From positions 1 through 10,910 of the forward strand of contig CALWRL010000019.1 in NCBI GenBank assembly GCA_944383945.1: a DNA stretch of 10,910 nt. The letters run 5' to 3'. This document shows, one piece after another, positions 1 to 6,623 of the stretch (the stretch's first letter is position 1; every line of letters begins with the position of its first letter). The DNA is from an uncultured Clostridia bacterium (GTDB lineage Bacteria > Bacillota > Clostridia > Christensenellales > UBA1242). The translations under genes were made by a program, and so were the position numbers. The notes below the pieces were generated by a model, which worked only from the letters and a program-made list of their open reading frames with translations, searched no databases and was not told the origin of the DNA.

Positions 1-4
1 TAAA

Positions 5-10
5 CCACCT
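5..10 (-). promoter_or_regulatory. Possible ribosome binding site of a gene off the left edge
   Basis: Read on the minus strand this is AGGTGG, inside AAAGGTGG, a few bases before the window ends. It resembles a Shine-Dalgarno site for a divergent gene whose start codon lies outside. In Bacillus the rpsT gene (ribosomal protein S20) lies divergently near lepA, so rpsT is a reasonable guess, but no coding sequence is visible here. Confidence 0.3.
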
Positions 11-38
11 TTTATGATAATATTATTGTATCATAAAA
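10..38. promoter_or_regulatory. Perfect 10-bp inverted repeat upstream of lepA
   Basis: The arms TTTTATGATA (10-19) and TATCATAAAA (29-38) are exact reverse complements around a 9-base A/T spacer. The repeat sits next to the possible divergent ribosome site and about 40 bases before the lepA promoter. It could be an operator, or a hairpin in the leader of the gene off the left edge. The stem is weak (one G-C pair per arm) and has no long T-tail, so an ordinary terminator is less likely. The function is not determined. Confidence 0.4.
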
Positions 39-79
39 AGTTGTTTTTAAAAACTATTTTTAAAATTTAATTAAAAAAC

Positions 80-108
80 TTGCTGAAAGCTTTTCTTTTA
101 TTTATAAT
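80..108 (+). promoter_or_regulatory. Sigma-A type promoter of lepA
   Basis: A -35 box TTGCTG (80-85, first three bases match consensus) is followed by a 17-base spacer and a perfect -10 box TATAAT (103-108). Transcription would start near 115-116. This lies at the ATG at 116 and only about 12 bases before the more likely start at 128. A TTG start codon at 80 would therefore be part of the -35 box and is rejected as the gene start. Confidence 0.6.
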
Positions 109-127
109 ATATTTCATGAATTCGAGA

Positions 128-1921
128 ATGGATAAAATTAGAAATTTTTCAATTGTTGCACACATAGATCACGGCAAAAGTACATTGGCAGATAGGCTTT
201 TAGAAGAAACAAACACTGTTGCTAAAAGGGATATGGAAAGCCAACTTTTAGATAGCATGGAGCTTGAAAAAGAAAGAGGAATAACAATTAAATTAACGCC
301 AACAAAAATGAATTATGTTAAAGATGGTGTTAATTACACCTTAAATTTAATTGACACTCCTGGGCATGTTGATTTCACTTATGAAGTTTCGCGTTCTCTT
401 GCTGCTTGCGAGGGAGCTATTTTGATTGTTGATGCGGCACAAGGCGTTGAGGCGCAAACACTAGCAAATTGCTATTTGGCGCTAGATAATAATCTTGAAA
501 TTTTACCTGTTATTAATAAAATTGATTTACCTAGTGCTGATGTTGAAAGAACAAGAAAAGAAATTGAAGATGTTATTGGGCTAGATGCGTCAATTGCTCC
601 TGCAATTTCTGCAAAAGAGGGAACTAACATTAAAAGTGTTTTAGATATGATTGTTGATTATGTTCCTGCGCCGAAAGGAGATGAAAATGCGCCATTAAAG
701 GCATTGATTTTTGATAGCGCGTATGACAATTTTAAAGGGGCAATTTGCATTGTTAGAATTGTTGATGGAAGTGTTTGTGTTGGAACAAAAATTCAAATGA
801 TGGAAACAAAGAAAGTTTTTGAAGTTACAGAAGTTGGATATTTTTCTCCTCAAATGCATTCGTGTGATTCATTAAAAGCGGGAGAGGTTGGATATCTTTG
901 TGCTAGCATAAAAAATGTTTCTGAAACGAAAGTTGGAGATACAATAACTGATTTTAATAATCCAGCAAAAGAGCCACTTCCTGGTTACAAAGAGGCAATT
1001 CCAGTTGTTTTTAGTGGAATATTTTTGGTTGATGGGTCTAGATATAATGACCTTAAAGATGCTCTTGAAAAATTGAAATTAAACGATGCATCTCTTGCTT
1101 TTACGCCTGAAAGTTCTACTGCATTAGGCTTTGGTTTTAGATGTGGATTTTTGGGGCTTTTGCATATGGAAATTATAACCGAAAGGTTAGAGCGAGAATT
1201 TAATTTAGACTTAATAACAACAGCACCTGGTGTTTCTTATAATGTTTATAAAACAAACGGAGATATGATTTCGGTTTCTAATCCTTCGCTTCTTCCAAAA
1301 CCAACAGATATTGAACGAATTGAAGAACCTATGGTTAAAGCACAAATTTTAACACCGCCACAATATGTTGGTTCTATTATGGAACTTTGCCAAGACAAAA
1401 GAGGTGTTTATTTAGACATGCAATATTTAGATGCGTCAAGGGTTAAATTAATTTATAAGTTACCTCTTAATGAAATTATTTATGATTTTTTTGACAGCTT
1501 AAAATCTAGAACAAGGGGCTATGCTAGTTTAGATTATGAATTTGTTGGTTTTGAGCCAAGCGAACTTGTTAAATTGGACATTTTGCTTAACGGCGAAATT
1601 TGCGATGCACTCAGTTTAATTGTTCACAAAGATAAGGCTTATGCAAGAGGGAGAGCAGTTGCAGAAAAACTTAAAAATGTTATTCCTCGCCAACTTTTTG
1701 AAGTTCCTATTCAAGCGTCTATTGGAAACAAAGTTATTGCAAGAGAAACAGTTAAGGCAATGAGAAAAGATGTTTTGGCGAAATGCTATGGCGGTGATAT
1801 ATCCAGAAAAAGAAAATTGCTTGAAAAGCAAAAAGCAGGAAAGAAGAAAATGAGGCAAATTGGCTCTGTTGAATTACCTAGCGAAGCATTTATGAGTATT
1901 CTTAAATTAGATGAAAACTAG
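128..1921 (+). CDS. lepA: Elongation factor 4 (LepA), ribosome-associated GTPase
   Basis: LepA is a cytosolic translational GTPase that binds ribosomes; back-translocation, stalled-ribosome rescue and 30S assembly have been proposed as roles. The 597-residue product matches the usual family length of about 600. The G domain shows AHIDHGKST (11-19), ERGITI (49-54), DTPGH (76-80), NKID (130-133) and SAK (161-163). The Lys/Arg-rich LepA-specific C-terminal domain follows, with RKRKLLEKQK near residue 560. I chose ATG 128 because MDKIRNFS aligns with the E. coli LepA N-terminus. An in-frame ATG at 116 would add four residues and TTG 80 would add sixteen. Neither start has a clear Shine-Dalgarno site, and the predicted transcript start lies at 115-116, so the mRNA may be leaderless or nearly so. 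hemW follows after 26 bases, as in Bacillus, so the two are probably co-transcribed. Identity is certain; the exact start is less so. Confidence 0.97.
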   Translation: MDKIRNFSIVAHIDHGKSTLADRLLEETNTVAKRDMESQLLDSMELEKERGITIKLTPTKMNYVKDGVNYTLNLIDTPGHVDFTYEVSRSLAACEGAILIVDAAQGVEAQTLANCYLALDNNLEILPVINKIDLPSADVERTRKEIEDVIGLDASIAPAISAKEGTNIKSVLDMIVDYVPAPKGDENAPLKALIFDSAYDNFKGAICIVRIVDGSVCVGTKIQMMETKKVFEVTEVGYFSPQMHSCDSLKAGEVGYLCASIKNVSETKVGDTITDFNNPAKEPLPGYKEAIPVVFSGIFLVDGSRYNDLKDALEKLKLNDASLAFTPESSTALGFGFRCGFLGLLHMEIITERLEREFNLDLITTAPGVSYNVYKTNGDMISVSNPSLLPKPTDIERIEEPMVKAQILTPPQYVGSIMELCQDKRGVYLDMQYLDASRVKLIYKLPLNEIIYDFFDSLKSRTRGYASLDYEFVGFEPSELVKLDILLNGEICDALSLIVHKDKAYARGRAVAEKLKNVIPRQLFEVPIQASIGNKVIARETVKAMRKDVLAKCYGGDISRKRKLLEKQKAGKKKMRQIGSVELPSEAFMSILKLDEN

Positions 1922-1947
1922 TTGTTTTTATTAGGAGTTAAATTGAA

Positions 1948-3141
1948 ATGAAAGAACTTTCAATTTATGTTCATGTTCCGTTTTGTAGCAGCAAATGTTA
2001 CTATTGTGGCTTTTGCTCTTTTTCTAACCCTAATTTTAGCCATGAAGATTATTTTAAATCTTTACTAAATGAAATTAAATTAAAAAGCAACCTTTTTAAA
2101 GAATATATTGTTAAAACAATCTATATTGGCGGCGGAACGCCATCGGTTGTTGATGAAAAACATATAAAAGATGTTGTTGAAACAATAAAAAAATGTTTTG
2201 ATGTTTCCAAAGATGTTGAGATAACAATTGAGTTGAATCCAAACTCAACAACTGTTAATAAATTAAATTTTTATAAAAAAATTGGAATTAACAGAATTAG
2301 TTTTGGGGTTCAAACTTTTAACAAAAAATCGCTTTTATATGTTGGCAGGTTAAAAAATAAGGAAGAAGCAAAACATTATAAAAAAAATGTTTTTTCAATT
2401 TTAAAACAAGCAAAAGAAATTGGTTTTAAAAACATTTCTGTTGATTTTATTTTAGGGTTGCCTTTCCAAAGCGTGTTTGATGTAAAAAGATTTATTAAAC
2501 AAACAAGCAAGTTTGTTACTCATTTTTCGTGTTACATGTTGCAAATAGAAGATGGAACAAAACTAAAAGAAATTATTACAAAACAAATTTATGATGAATA
2601 CATTGTTAAGCAATATGAAACCGCCGTCAAAGTTTTGAAAAAATTAGGGTTTAGCCACTATGAAATTTCAAATTTTTGCAAAAAAGGGTTTGAATCAAAA
2701 CATAATAATGTTTATTGGAATAGGGGAAGTTATTTAGGAGTTGGGCTTTCTGCTCATTCATTTTATAAAAACGAAAGATTTGCTAACACCGAAAATTTTA
2801 GTGATTATTGTGAATATTGGGGCAATTGTAAAAAATTTAACATTAAAGAATTAGAAGAAAAGAACATAATTTCTTATGAAAAGTTAACTAAAAAGCAATG
2901 TGCAGAAGAAACTGTTATGTTGGCGCTTAGAACAAGCACTGGGCTTAAATTAAGTGATTATAAATTAAAATATTTAGATTTAGAAAAAAGATATGCAAAA
3001 AAGATAGCATCTTACAAAAAAAATGGTTTTATAAAAATTGAAGATGATTTTTTAAGATTAACAGAAAAGGGAATGTTAGTTGCTAATGAAATTATAATTA
3101 ATTTTGTTGAATATTTAGACAACTTGATTGATGACGCATAA
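1948..3141 (+). CDS. hemW: Radical SAM heme chaperone HemW
   Basis: HemW-type radical SAM proteins bind a 4Fe-4S cluster and heme, and are thought to deliver heme to target proteins; they are often misannotated as HemN. The 397-residue protein starts at ATG 1948 behind AGGAG (1933-1937). The cluster ligands are C13, C17 and C20 (CX3CX2C), with an additional Cys at 23. Also visible are GGGTP (61-65, SAM binding), the NPNS segment, RISFGVQTF, DFILGLP, HYEISNF and the HemW hallmark HNNVYW with YLGVGLSAHS. A C-terminal HemW domain follows. HemN proper carries a CX2CXC arrangement that is not seen here. The gene is the second in the lepA unit and ends at a bidirectional terminator shared with dtd. 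No other heme gene is in the window, so its client is unknown. Confidence 0.92.
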   Translation: MKELSIYVHVPFCSSKCYYCGFCSFSNPNFSHEDYFKSLLNEIKLKSNLFKEYIVKTIYIGGGTPSVVDEKHIKDVVETIKKCFDVSKDVEITIELNPNSTTVNKLNFYKKIGINRISFGVQTFNKKSLLYVGRLKNKEEAKHYKKNVFSILKQAKEIGFKNISVDFILGLPFQSVFDVKRFIKQTSKFVTHFSCYMLQIEDGTKLKEIITKQIYDEYIVKQYETAVKVLKKLGFSHYEISNFCKKGFESKHNNVYWNRGSYLGVGLSAHSFYKNERFANTENFSDYCEYWGNCKKFNIKELEEKNIISYEKLTKKQCAEETVMLALRTSTGLKLSDYKLKYLDLEKRYAKKIASYKKNGFIKIEDDFLRLTEKGMLVANEIIINFVEYLDNLIDDA

Positions 3142-3145
3142 TAAA

Positions 3146-3176
3146 AAAATTAACATTATCTAATAATGTTAATTTT
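3146..3176. terminator. Bidirectional terminator between hemW and dtd
   Basis: A perfect 14-bp stem has arms AAAATTAACATTAT (3146-3159) and its complement (3163-3176) around a 3-base loop. It is almost pure A/T, with one G-C pair. On the minus strand the hairpin runs into seven T residues, so it serves dtd best; on the + strand the T-tail is short. The dtd stop codon (3169-3171) lies inside the right arm. It separates the convergent hemW and ABC-F/dtd units. Confidence 0.75.
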
Positions 3177-3600
3177 CTAAAATTATTGTAATTGGCCCGT
3201 CATTTGTTTGGGTTATTTCCATGTCAGCCCCAAAAACGCCTGTTTTAATTTTGTTAGGATTTTTATCTTCTAATTTTTTAACAAATTTATTGAACAAATC
3301 TTTTGCTATTTCGGGTGATTGTGCATTTATAAAACTAGGGCGAAAGCCATGACTTGTTTCTGCAAATAAAGTAAAATTTGGAACAATTAAAAATTCGCCA
3401 GAATTTGGCAGGTTTATTTTTCCATTTTCATCATTAAAAATTCTAATTCCGGATAATTTATTAACCATATAGTCTAAACATGTTTCGTTGTCGCTTTGGC
3501 TGAAACCAACATATGCAACAATTCCGTTATCGATTTGCGAAATTAGTGTTCCGTTTATCTTTAAACTTGCGTTTTTAACTCTTTGAAAAACAATTTTCAT
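3169..3600 (-). CDS. dtd: D-aminoacyl-tRNA deacylase (Dtd)
   Basis: Dtd hydrolyses D-amino acids (and glycine mischarged on tRNA-Ala) from tRNA, keeping translation homochiral; it acts as a cytosolic homodimer. The 143-residue product has typical length. Visible family blocks are FQRVKNASL at the N-terminus, GIRIFND (51-57), RPSF (87-90), GVFGADM (121-127) and the Gly-cisPro motif NDGPIT (133-138). The usual SQFT active-site segment reads PNFT here (74-77), which is conspicuous because the rest is canonical. Start ATG 3600 has GAGG six bases upstream (3607-3610). The gene begins 17 bases after the stop of the ABC-F gene, so it is the second gene of that minus-strand operon. It ends in the shared terminator with hemW. 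Identification is secure; activity with the changed motif is inferred. Confidence 0.95.
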   Translation of the reverse strand: MKIVFQRVKNASLKINGTLISQIDNGIVAYVGFSQSDNETCLDYMVNKLSGIRIFNDENGKINLPNSGEFLIVPNFTLFAETSHGFRPSFINAQSPEIAKDLFNKFVKKLEDKNPNKIKTGVFGADMEITQTNDGPITIILEN

Positions 3601-3617
3601 TTATATCCTCTTTATGT

Positions 3618-5189
3618 TTAAACTCCAATGTATTCTTCGTATGTGCATTGTTTGTCAATTATTGTGTTTTCATCAACGATGTCTATAATTCTGTTTGCAA
3701 CAGTTTCAACAATTTCTTGGTCGTGAGATGCAAAAATCATAACTCCTTTAAAGTTTATCATTCCTTTGTTAAGTGATGTTATGCTTTCCAAATCTAAGTG
3801 GTTGGTTGGTTCATCTAACAAAACAACATTTCCGCCTTCTAACATCATTTTTGCCATCATGCATCTAACTTTTTCGCCACCAGACAAAACATTTGCTTCT
3901 TTAAGCGCTTCTTCGCCAGAAAAAAGCATTCTTCCAAGCCAACTTCTTATATATGTTTCCGTTTGGTCTTTTGAAAATTGTCTTAGCCAATCAACCAAAG
4001 AAAGATTGCATTTTTCAAAATAACTTCTGTTATCTTGTGGCAAGTATGAAACTTTGGTTGTTTTTCCCCAAGTAACGCTTCCGCTATCTGGTTCTTCTAG
4101 ACCAGCCAAAATGTTAAATAAGGTTGTTACTGCAAGTCCGTTTGAACATAAAATTGCAATTTTATCATCTCTGCCAACTGTGAAAGATAAATTATTGAAC
4201 ATTCCTTTTTTTGTTAAATTTTTAACATTTAAAATTTCTTTTCCTATTTCTTGAGTGTATTCAAAATTTATATAAGGATATTTTCTTGATGATGGTTTAA
4301 AATCGTCAATTGTTAGTTTTTCTAGCTCTTTTTTTCTTGATGTTGCTTGTTTAGACTTTGAAGCATTTGCCGCAAATCTTGCAATAAATTCTTTAAGTTC
4401 TTTTGCTCGTTGTTCTGCCTTTTTGTTTTGTTCTTTTGCTTGCCTTGCCATCAACTGGCTTGTTTCATACCAGAAATCGTAGTTGCCAAGATACATGTTA
4501 ATTTCGCCGTAATCAACATCACAAGTATGGGTGCAAACTTTGTTTAAAAAGTGGCGGTTATGCGAAACAATTATAACTATGTTTTCGAAATTTAAAAGAT
4601 AATTTTCAAGCCATCTTGTAGTTTTAAAATCTAAATTGTTTGTTGGTTCGTCTAAAATCAATATGTCTGGATTTAAGAACAATGCTTGTGCTAAAAGAAC
4701 TTTAACCTTTTGTTTTGGGTCTATTTCGCTCATCAATTTATCGAATAAATTTTCATTAATACCAATTCCAGAAAGCAATGTTTTTGCTTCGCTTTCTGCT
4801 TCCCAACCGCCAAGTTCAGCAAACTCGGTTTCAAGTTCGCCAGCTAAAATTCCGTCTTCTTCCGAAAAATTCTCTTTTGCATAAAGTTCATCTTTAAGCT
4901 TTTGAATTTCCATCAATCTTTTATGACCGAGAAGAACAGTTTCTAAAACTGTTTTATCGTCGTATTTATTTTGGTTTTGCTCTAAAACCGACATTCTTTC
5001 GTTTGAACTAATTAAAACTTCGCCTTTGTTTGGTTCTAGTTCTCCTGTTAAAACTTTTAAAAATGTTGATTTTCCTGCGCCATTTGCGCCAATTATTCCA
5101 TAACAATTTCCTTTTGAAAATTTTAAATTAACATCTTTAAAAAGAACTCTTCCGCCAAATTGAAGCGTTACATTAACAACTTGTATCAT
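3618..5189 (-). CDS. ABC-F family ATP-binding protein (YkpA/YbiT-like)
   Basis: This is a soluble duplicated ATPase without membrane segments, of the class that binds the ribosomal E site and modulates translation or protects against stalling or antibiotics. In the 523 residues, NBD1 has Walker A GANGAGKST (34-42), Walker B ILILDEPTNNLD (176-187) and H-switch H210. A charged helical linker (about 240-300) is the likely P-site interaction motif. NBD2 has signature LSGGEK (435-440), Walker B LLDEPTNHLD (457-466) and H489. Two sites are degenerate. The NBD1 signature reads IDPKQK instead of LSGGEK, and the NBD2 Walker A (348-355) has Val354 where Lys is expected. From memory, similar changes occur in the YkpA/YbiT subgroup, but I could not check this. 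CGGAG (5196-5200) lies six bases before the ATG, and an extended -10 promoter is at 5225-5253. It is the first gene of an operon with dtd. Substrate or drug specificity cannot be read from the sequence. Confidence 0.93.
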   Translation of the reverse strand: MIQVVNVTLQFGGRVLFKDVNLKFSKGNCYGIIGANGAGKSTFLKVLTGELEPNKGEVLISSNERMSVLEQNQNKYDDKTVLETVLLGHKRLMEIQKLKDELYAKENFSEEDGILAGELETEFAELGGWEAESEAKTLLSGIGINENLFDKLMSEIDPKQKVKVLLAQALFLNPDILILDEPTNNLDFKTTRWLENYLLNFENIVIIVSHNRHFLNKVCTHTCDVDYGEINMYLGNYDFWYETSQLMARQAKEQNKKAEQRAKELKEFIARFAANASKSKQATSRKKELEKLTIDDFKPSSRKYPYINFEYTQEIGKEILNVKNLTKKGMFNNLSFTVGRDDKIAILCSNGLAVTTLFNILAGLEEPDSGSVTWGKTTKVSYLPQDNRSYFEKCNLSLVDWLRQFSKDQTETYIRSWLGRMLFSGEEALKEANVLSGGEKVRCMMAKMMLEGGNVVLLDEPTNHLDLESITSLNKGMINFKGVMIFASHDQEIVETVANRIIDIVDENTIIDKQCTYEEYIGV

Positions 5190-5224
5190 TTTATTCTCCG
5201 TTTACTTGTTTTTAGTTTTAAAAA

Positions 5225-5253
5225 AGTATAACATATCAATTTTTTATAATCAA
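5225..5253 (-). promoter_or_regulatory. Promoter of the ABC-F/dtd operon
   Basis: On the minus strand the -35 box TTGATT (5248-5253) is followed by a 17-base spacer and the -10 box TATACT (5225-5230), with an extended TG element just upstream of the -10. The start would be near 5218, giving a leader of about 30 bases before ATG 5189. No leader peptide or attenuator structure fits in that space. Confidence 0.65.
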
Positions 5254-5290
5254 CTTTAAATTAAAGATATTTAAAATTTGTTTTTTATTT

Positions 5291-5310
5291 TTCCACCGTT
5301 GTGGTAGAAT
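5291..5310 (+). promoter_or_regulatory. Extended -10 promoter with overlapping palindrome
   Basis: TGGTAGAAT (5302-5310) is an extended -10 element; no good -35 box is seen 17 bases upstream (TTTTTA). The -10 is embedded in a dyad TTCCACC-5-GGTAGAA (5291-5309), with one mismatch between arms. An operator overlapping the polymerase site would fit a regulated gene. The next gene starts at 5333 with AGGAG at 5322-5326. No known regulator motif is recognised. Confidence 0.5.
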
Positions 5311-5332
5311 TAATTACAAATAGGAGTAGTTT

Positions 5333-5656
5333 ATGGAAAAAGATTTTGAAATTGAAACTCAAAAAGATGAAGTTAAGGAAGTTAATTGCTCTAAATATTT
5401 TGATGAAATAAAAAAATTGGCTAACGACATGATGACAGAAATTGATTACACAACTCGTCTTAGAAGCGACCTTAGAGAAGAAGCTTACATTGTTTTAGAT
5501 GCTATTGTTAATGCATGCGAAATTCAAAACTTAAAAATTTTAAATGGGTTAGTTGTTGGATTTGACTTTATTGCATCAAATATCAAAGTTGTTAAATTCT
5601 TATATAAAGAAATGAAAAACGTGCTTGTTGATTTTTATGAGGAACTTCAAGCATAA
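5333..5656 (+). CDS. Hypothetical acidic helical protein, 107 residues
   Basis: I do not recognise this family. It is a real gene by its signals: an extended -10 promoter, AGGAG seven bases before the ATG, and an intrinsic terminator at its stop codon. The product has an acidic N-terminal tail (about residues 1-18), then two or three predicted amphipathic helices (about 20-62 and 65-105). There is no signal peptide and no strongly hydrophobic membrane segment. Cys residues at 19 and 62 are isolated and form no metal-binding motif. It is likely a small cytosolic helical bundle. It is transcribed as its own unit between the divergent ABC-F operon and the S1-domain gene. The neighbours suggest, but do not show, a link to translation. 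Confidence 0.75.
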   Translation: MEKDFEIETQKDEVKEVNCSKYFDEIKKLANDMMTEIDYTTRLRSDLREEAYIVLDAIVNACEIQNLKILNGLVVGFDFIASNIKVVKFLYKEMKNVLVDFYEELQA

Positions 5657-5682
5657 AGGGCGTTGTTGCGTCCTTATTTTTT
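5656..5682 (+). terminator. Intrinsic terminator abutting the next ribosome site
   Basis: Stem arms AAGGGCG (5656-5662) and CGTCCTT (5669-5675) pair over seven positions with one G-U, around loop TTGTTG. After one A, six T residues follow (5677-5682). The first stem base is the last base of the preceding TAA stop codon. The T-tract runs directly into GGAG (5683-5686), the ribosome site of the S1-domain gene. Read-through or another promoter is needed for that gene. Confidence 0.8.
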
Positions 5683-5691
5683 GGAGTTAAT

Positions 5692-6480
5692 ATGGATACA
5701 AAATTTAATTTAAAAGAAATTGAAAAAACATTTGTTAAATACGGAAAAGAAAACCTAAATCAAGGAATAGTTATTTCAATTAAAGATGAAGGTTTAATTT
5801 TTAACATTGGCGGGAAAATTGATGCGTTTATACCAAAAGATGAAGTTGAAAATTTTTCTTCAATGAAAATAGGTGATAGATTTTCTGTTGTTACAATGGG
5901 CAAAAAAAATGAAGATGGTTTGGTTTTGGCATCACAAAAAAAAGCGGCTAAAATTGAATTAGAAAATCAAAATGCAAGAAATATTAAACTTGGAGAATCA
6001 TTTAGTTGCGTTATTTCTGATGTTAAAGATAGTGGGGCGCTGGTTGGGAAATTGGGAGATTACCAAATTATTATTCCAGAAGATGAAATTTGTTCTTATC
6101 GTCAAGTTAATCCAAAATCTTATTTACAAAAAAAAATTGAAGCAATTGCAACTTCAATTAATACCGAAGAAAAAAGAATTATTGCATCTATTAAAATTTT
6201 AGATGACAGAACAAGAGCTGCGAACGAAGAAGTTTTTTGGAGAACAAATTTTGTTAATAAAATTGTTGATGGAACTGTTAAAAGATTTGTTCCTTATGGC
6301 GCGTTTGTTGATGTTGGAGGAGTTAGTTGCTTGCTTCATATTTCAAACATATCTTCAAAAAAAATAAATTCTGCAAGTGATGTTTTAGAACTTGGTAAAA
6401 CATATAAATTTAGAATACTTAAATTCGACAGAGAAAATAAGCGTGTTTCATTAGGGTATAAACAACTTAATAATAATTAA
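5692..6480 (+). CDS. S1 RNA-binding domain protein (RpsA/YpfD-like)
   Basis: The 262-residue protein is built of three consecutive S1 (OB-fold) domains, at about 22-85, 97-166 and 190-258. The third is the most canonical, with VDGTVKRFVPYGAFVDVG, LLHISNIS and KRVSLGYKQL. S1 domains bind single-stranded RNA; Bacillota homologues such as B. subtilis YpfD resemble ribosomal protein S1 but have fewer repeats than the six-domain E. coli RpsA. Its position near cmk supports this, because cmk-rpsA/ypfD adjacency is widespread, although here the S1 gene precedes cmk and a tRNA intervenes. Start ATG 5692 has GGAG at 5683-5686, in the shadow of the upstream terminator. No separate promoter is obvious. 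It is not an IspH-S1 fusion, because no reductase domain is present. Whether it works on the ribosome or on mRNA is unknown. Confidence 0.88.
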   Translation: MDTKFNLKEIEKTFVKYGKENLNQGIVISIKDEGLIFNIGGKIDAFIPKDEVENFSSMKIGDRFSVVTMGKKNEDGLVLASQKKAAKIELENQNARNIKLGESFSCVISDVKDSGALVGKLGDYQIIIPEDEICSYRQVNPKSYLQKKIEAIATSINTEEKRIIASIKILDDRTRAANEEVFWRTNFVNKIVDGTVKRFVPYGAFVDVGGVSCLLHISNISSKKINSASDVLELGKTYKFRILKFDRENKRVSLGYKQLNNN

Positions 6481-6486
6481 TTTAAT

Positions 6487-6562
6487 TGGAGCTAACGGCG
6501 AGATTCGAACTCGCGACCTATTGATTACGAATCAATTGCTCTACCACCTGAGCTACGCTAGC
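6487..6562 (-). tRNA. tRNA-Thr (anticodon CGT), CCA encoded
   Basis: The minus strand folds as a complete 76-base tRNA. The acceptor stem is GCTAGCG/CGTTAGC with one G-T pair. The D-arm is GCTC/GAGC. The anticodon stem ATTGA/TCAAT holds loop TTCGTAA, giving anticodon CGT (codon ACG, threonine). The variable loop is 5 bases. The T-arm GCGAG/CTCGC holds loop TTCGAAT. Discriminator T is followed by an encoded CCA (6489-6487). It is convergent with the S1-domain gene, six bases from its stop codon, and divergent from cmk. No separate terminator hairpin is seen after its 3' end. Confidence 0.96.
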
Positions 6563-6579
6563 ATTTAATTTCAAAAATT

Positions 6580-6607
6580 ATAATAACACAAAATAATATT
6601 TTGTCAA
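6580..6607 (-). promoter_or_regulatory. Promoter of tRNA-Thr
   Basis: On the minus strand a perfect -35 box TTGACA (6602-6607) is followed by a 16-base spacer and TATTAT (6580-6585), with an extended TG three bases upstream of the -10. A second candidate -10, TATAAT, lies at 6577-6582 with a 19-base spacer. The start would be about 10 bases before the mature tRNA 5' end. A perfect dyad CAAAATA-1-TATTTTG (6589-6603) fills most of the spacer. Confidence 0.7.
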
Positions 6608-6623
6608 ACAAAAGGGAGGTTTT

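Noticed and set aside
80..127. TTG start at 80 giving a 613-residue LepA
   Set aside because: The TTG is part of a good -35 box, the added 16 residues do not resemble any LepA N-terminus, and no ribosome site precedes it.
3766..4884. Several + strand open frames inside the ABC-F gene
   Set aside because: They are antisense shadows of a well-supported ABC-F coding sequence with no ribosome sites or family motifs.
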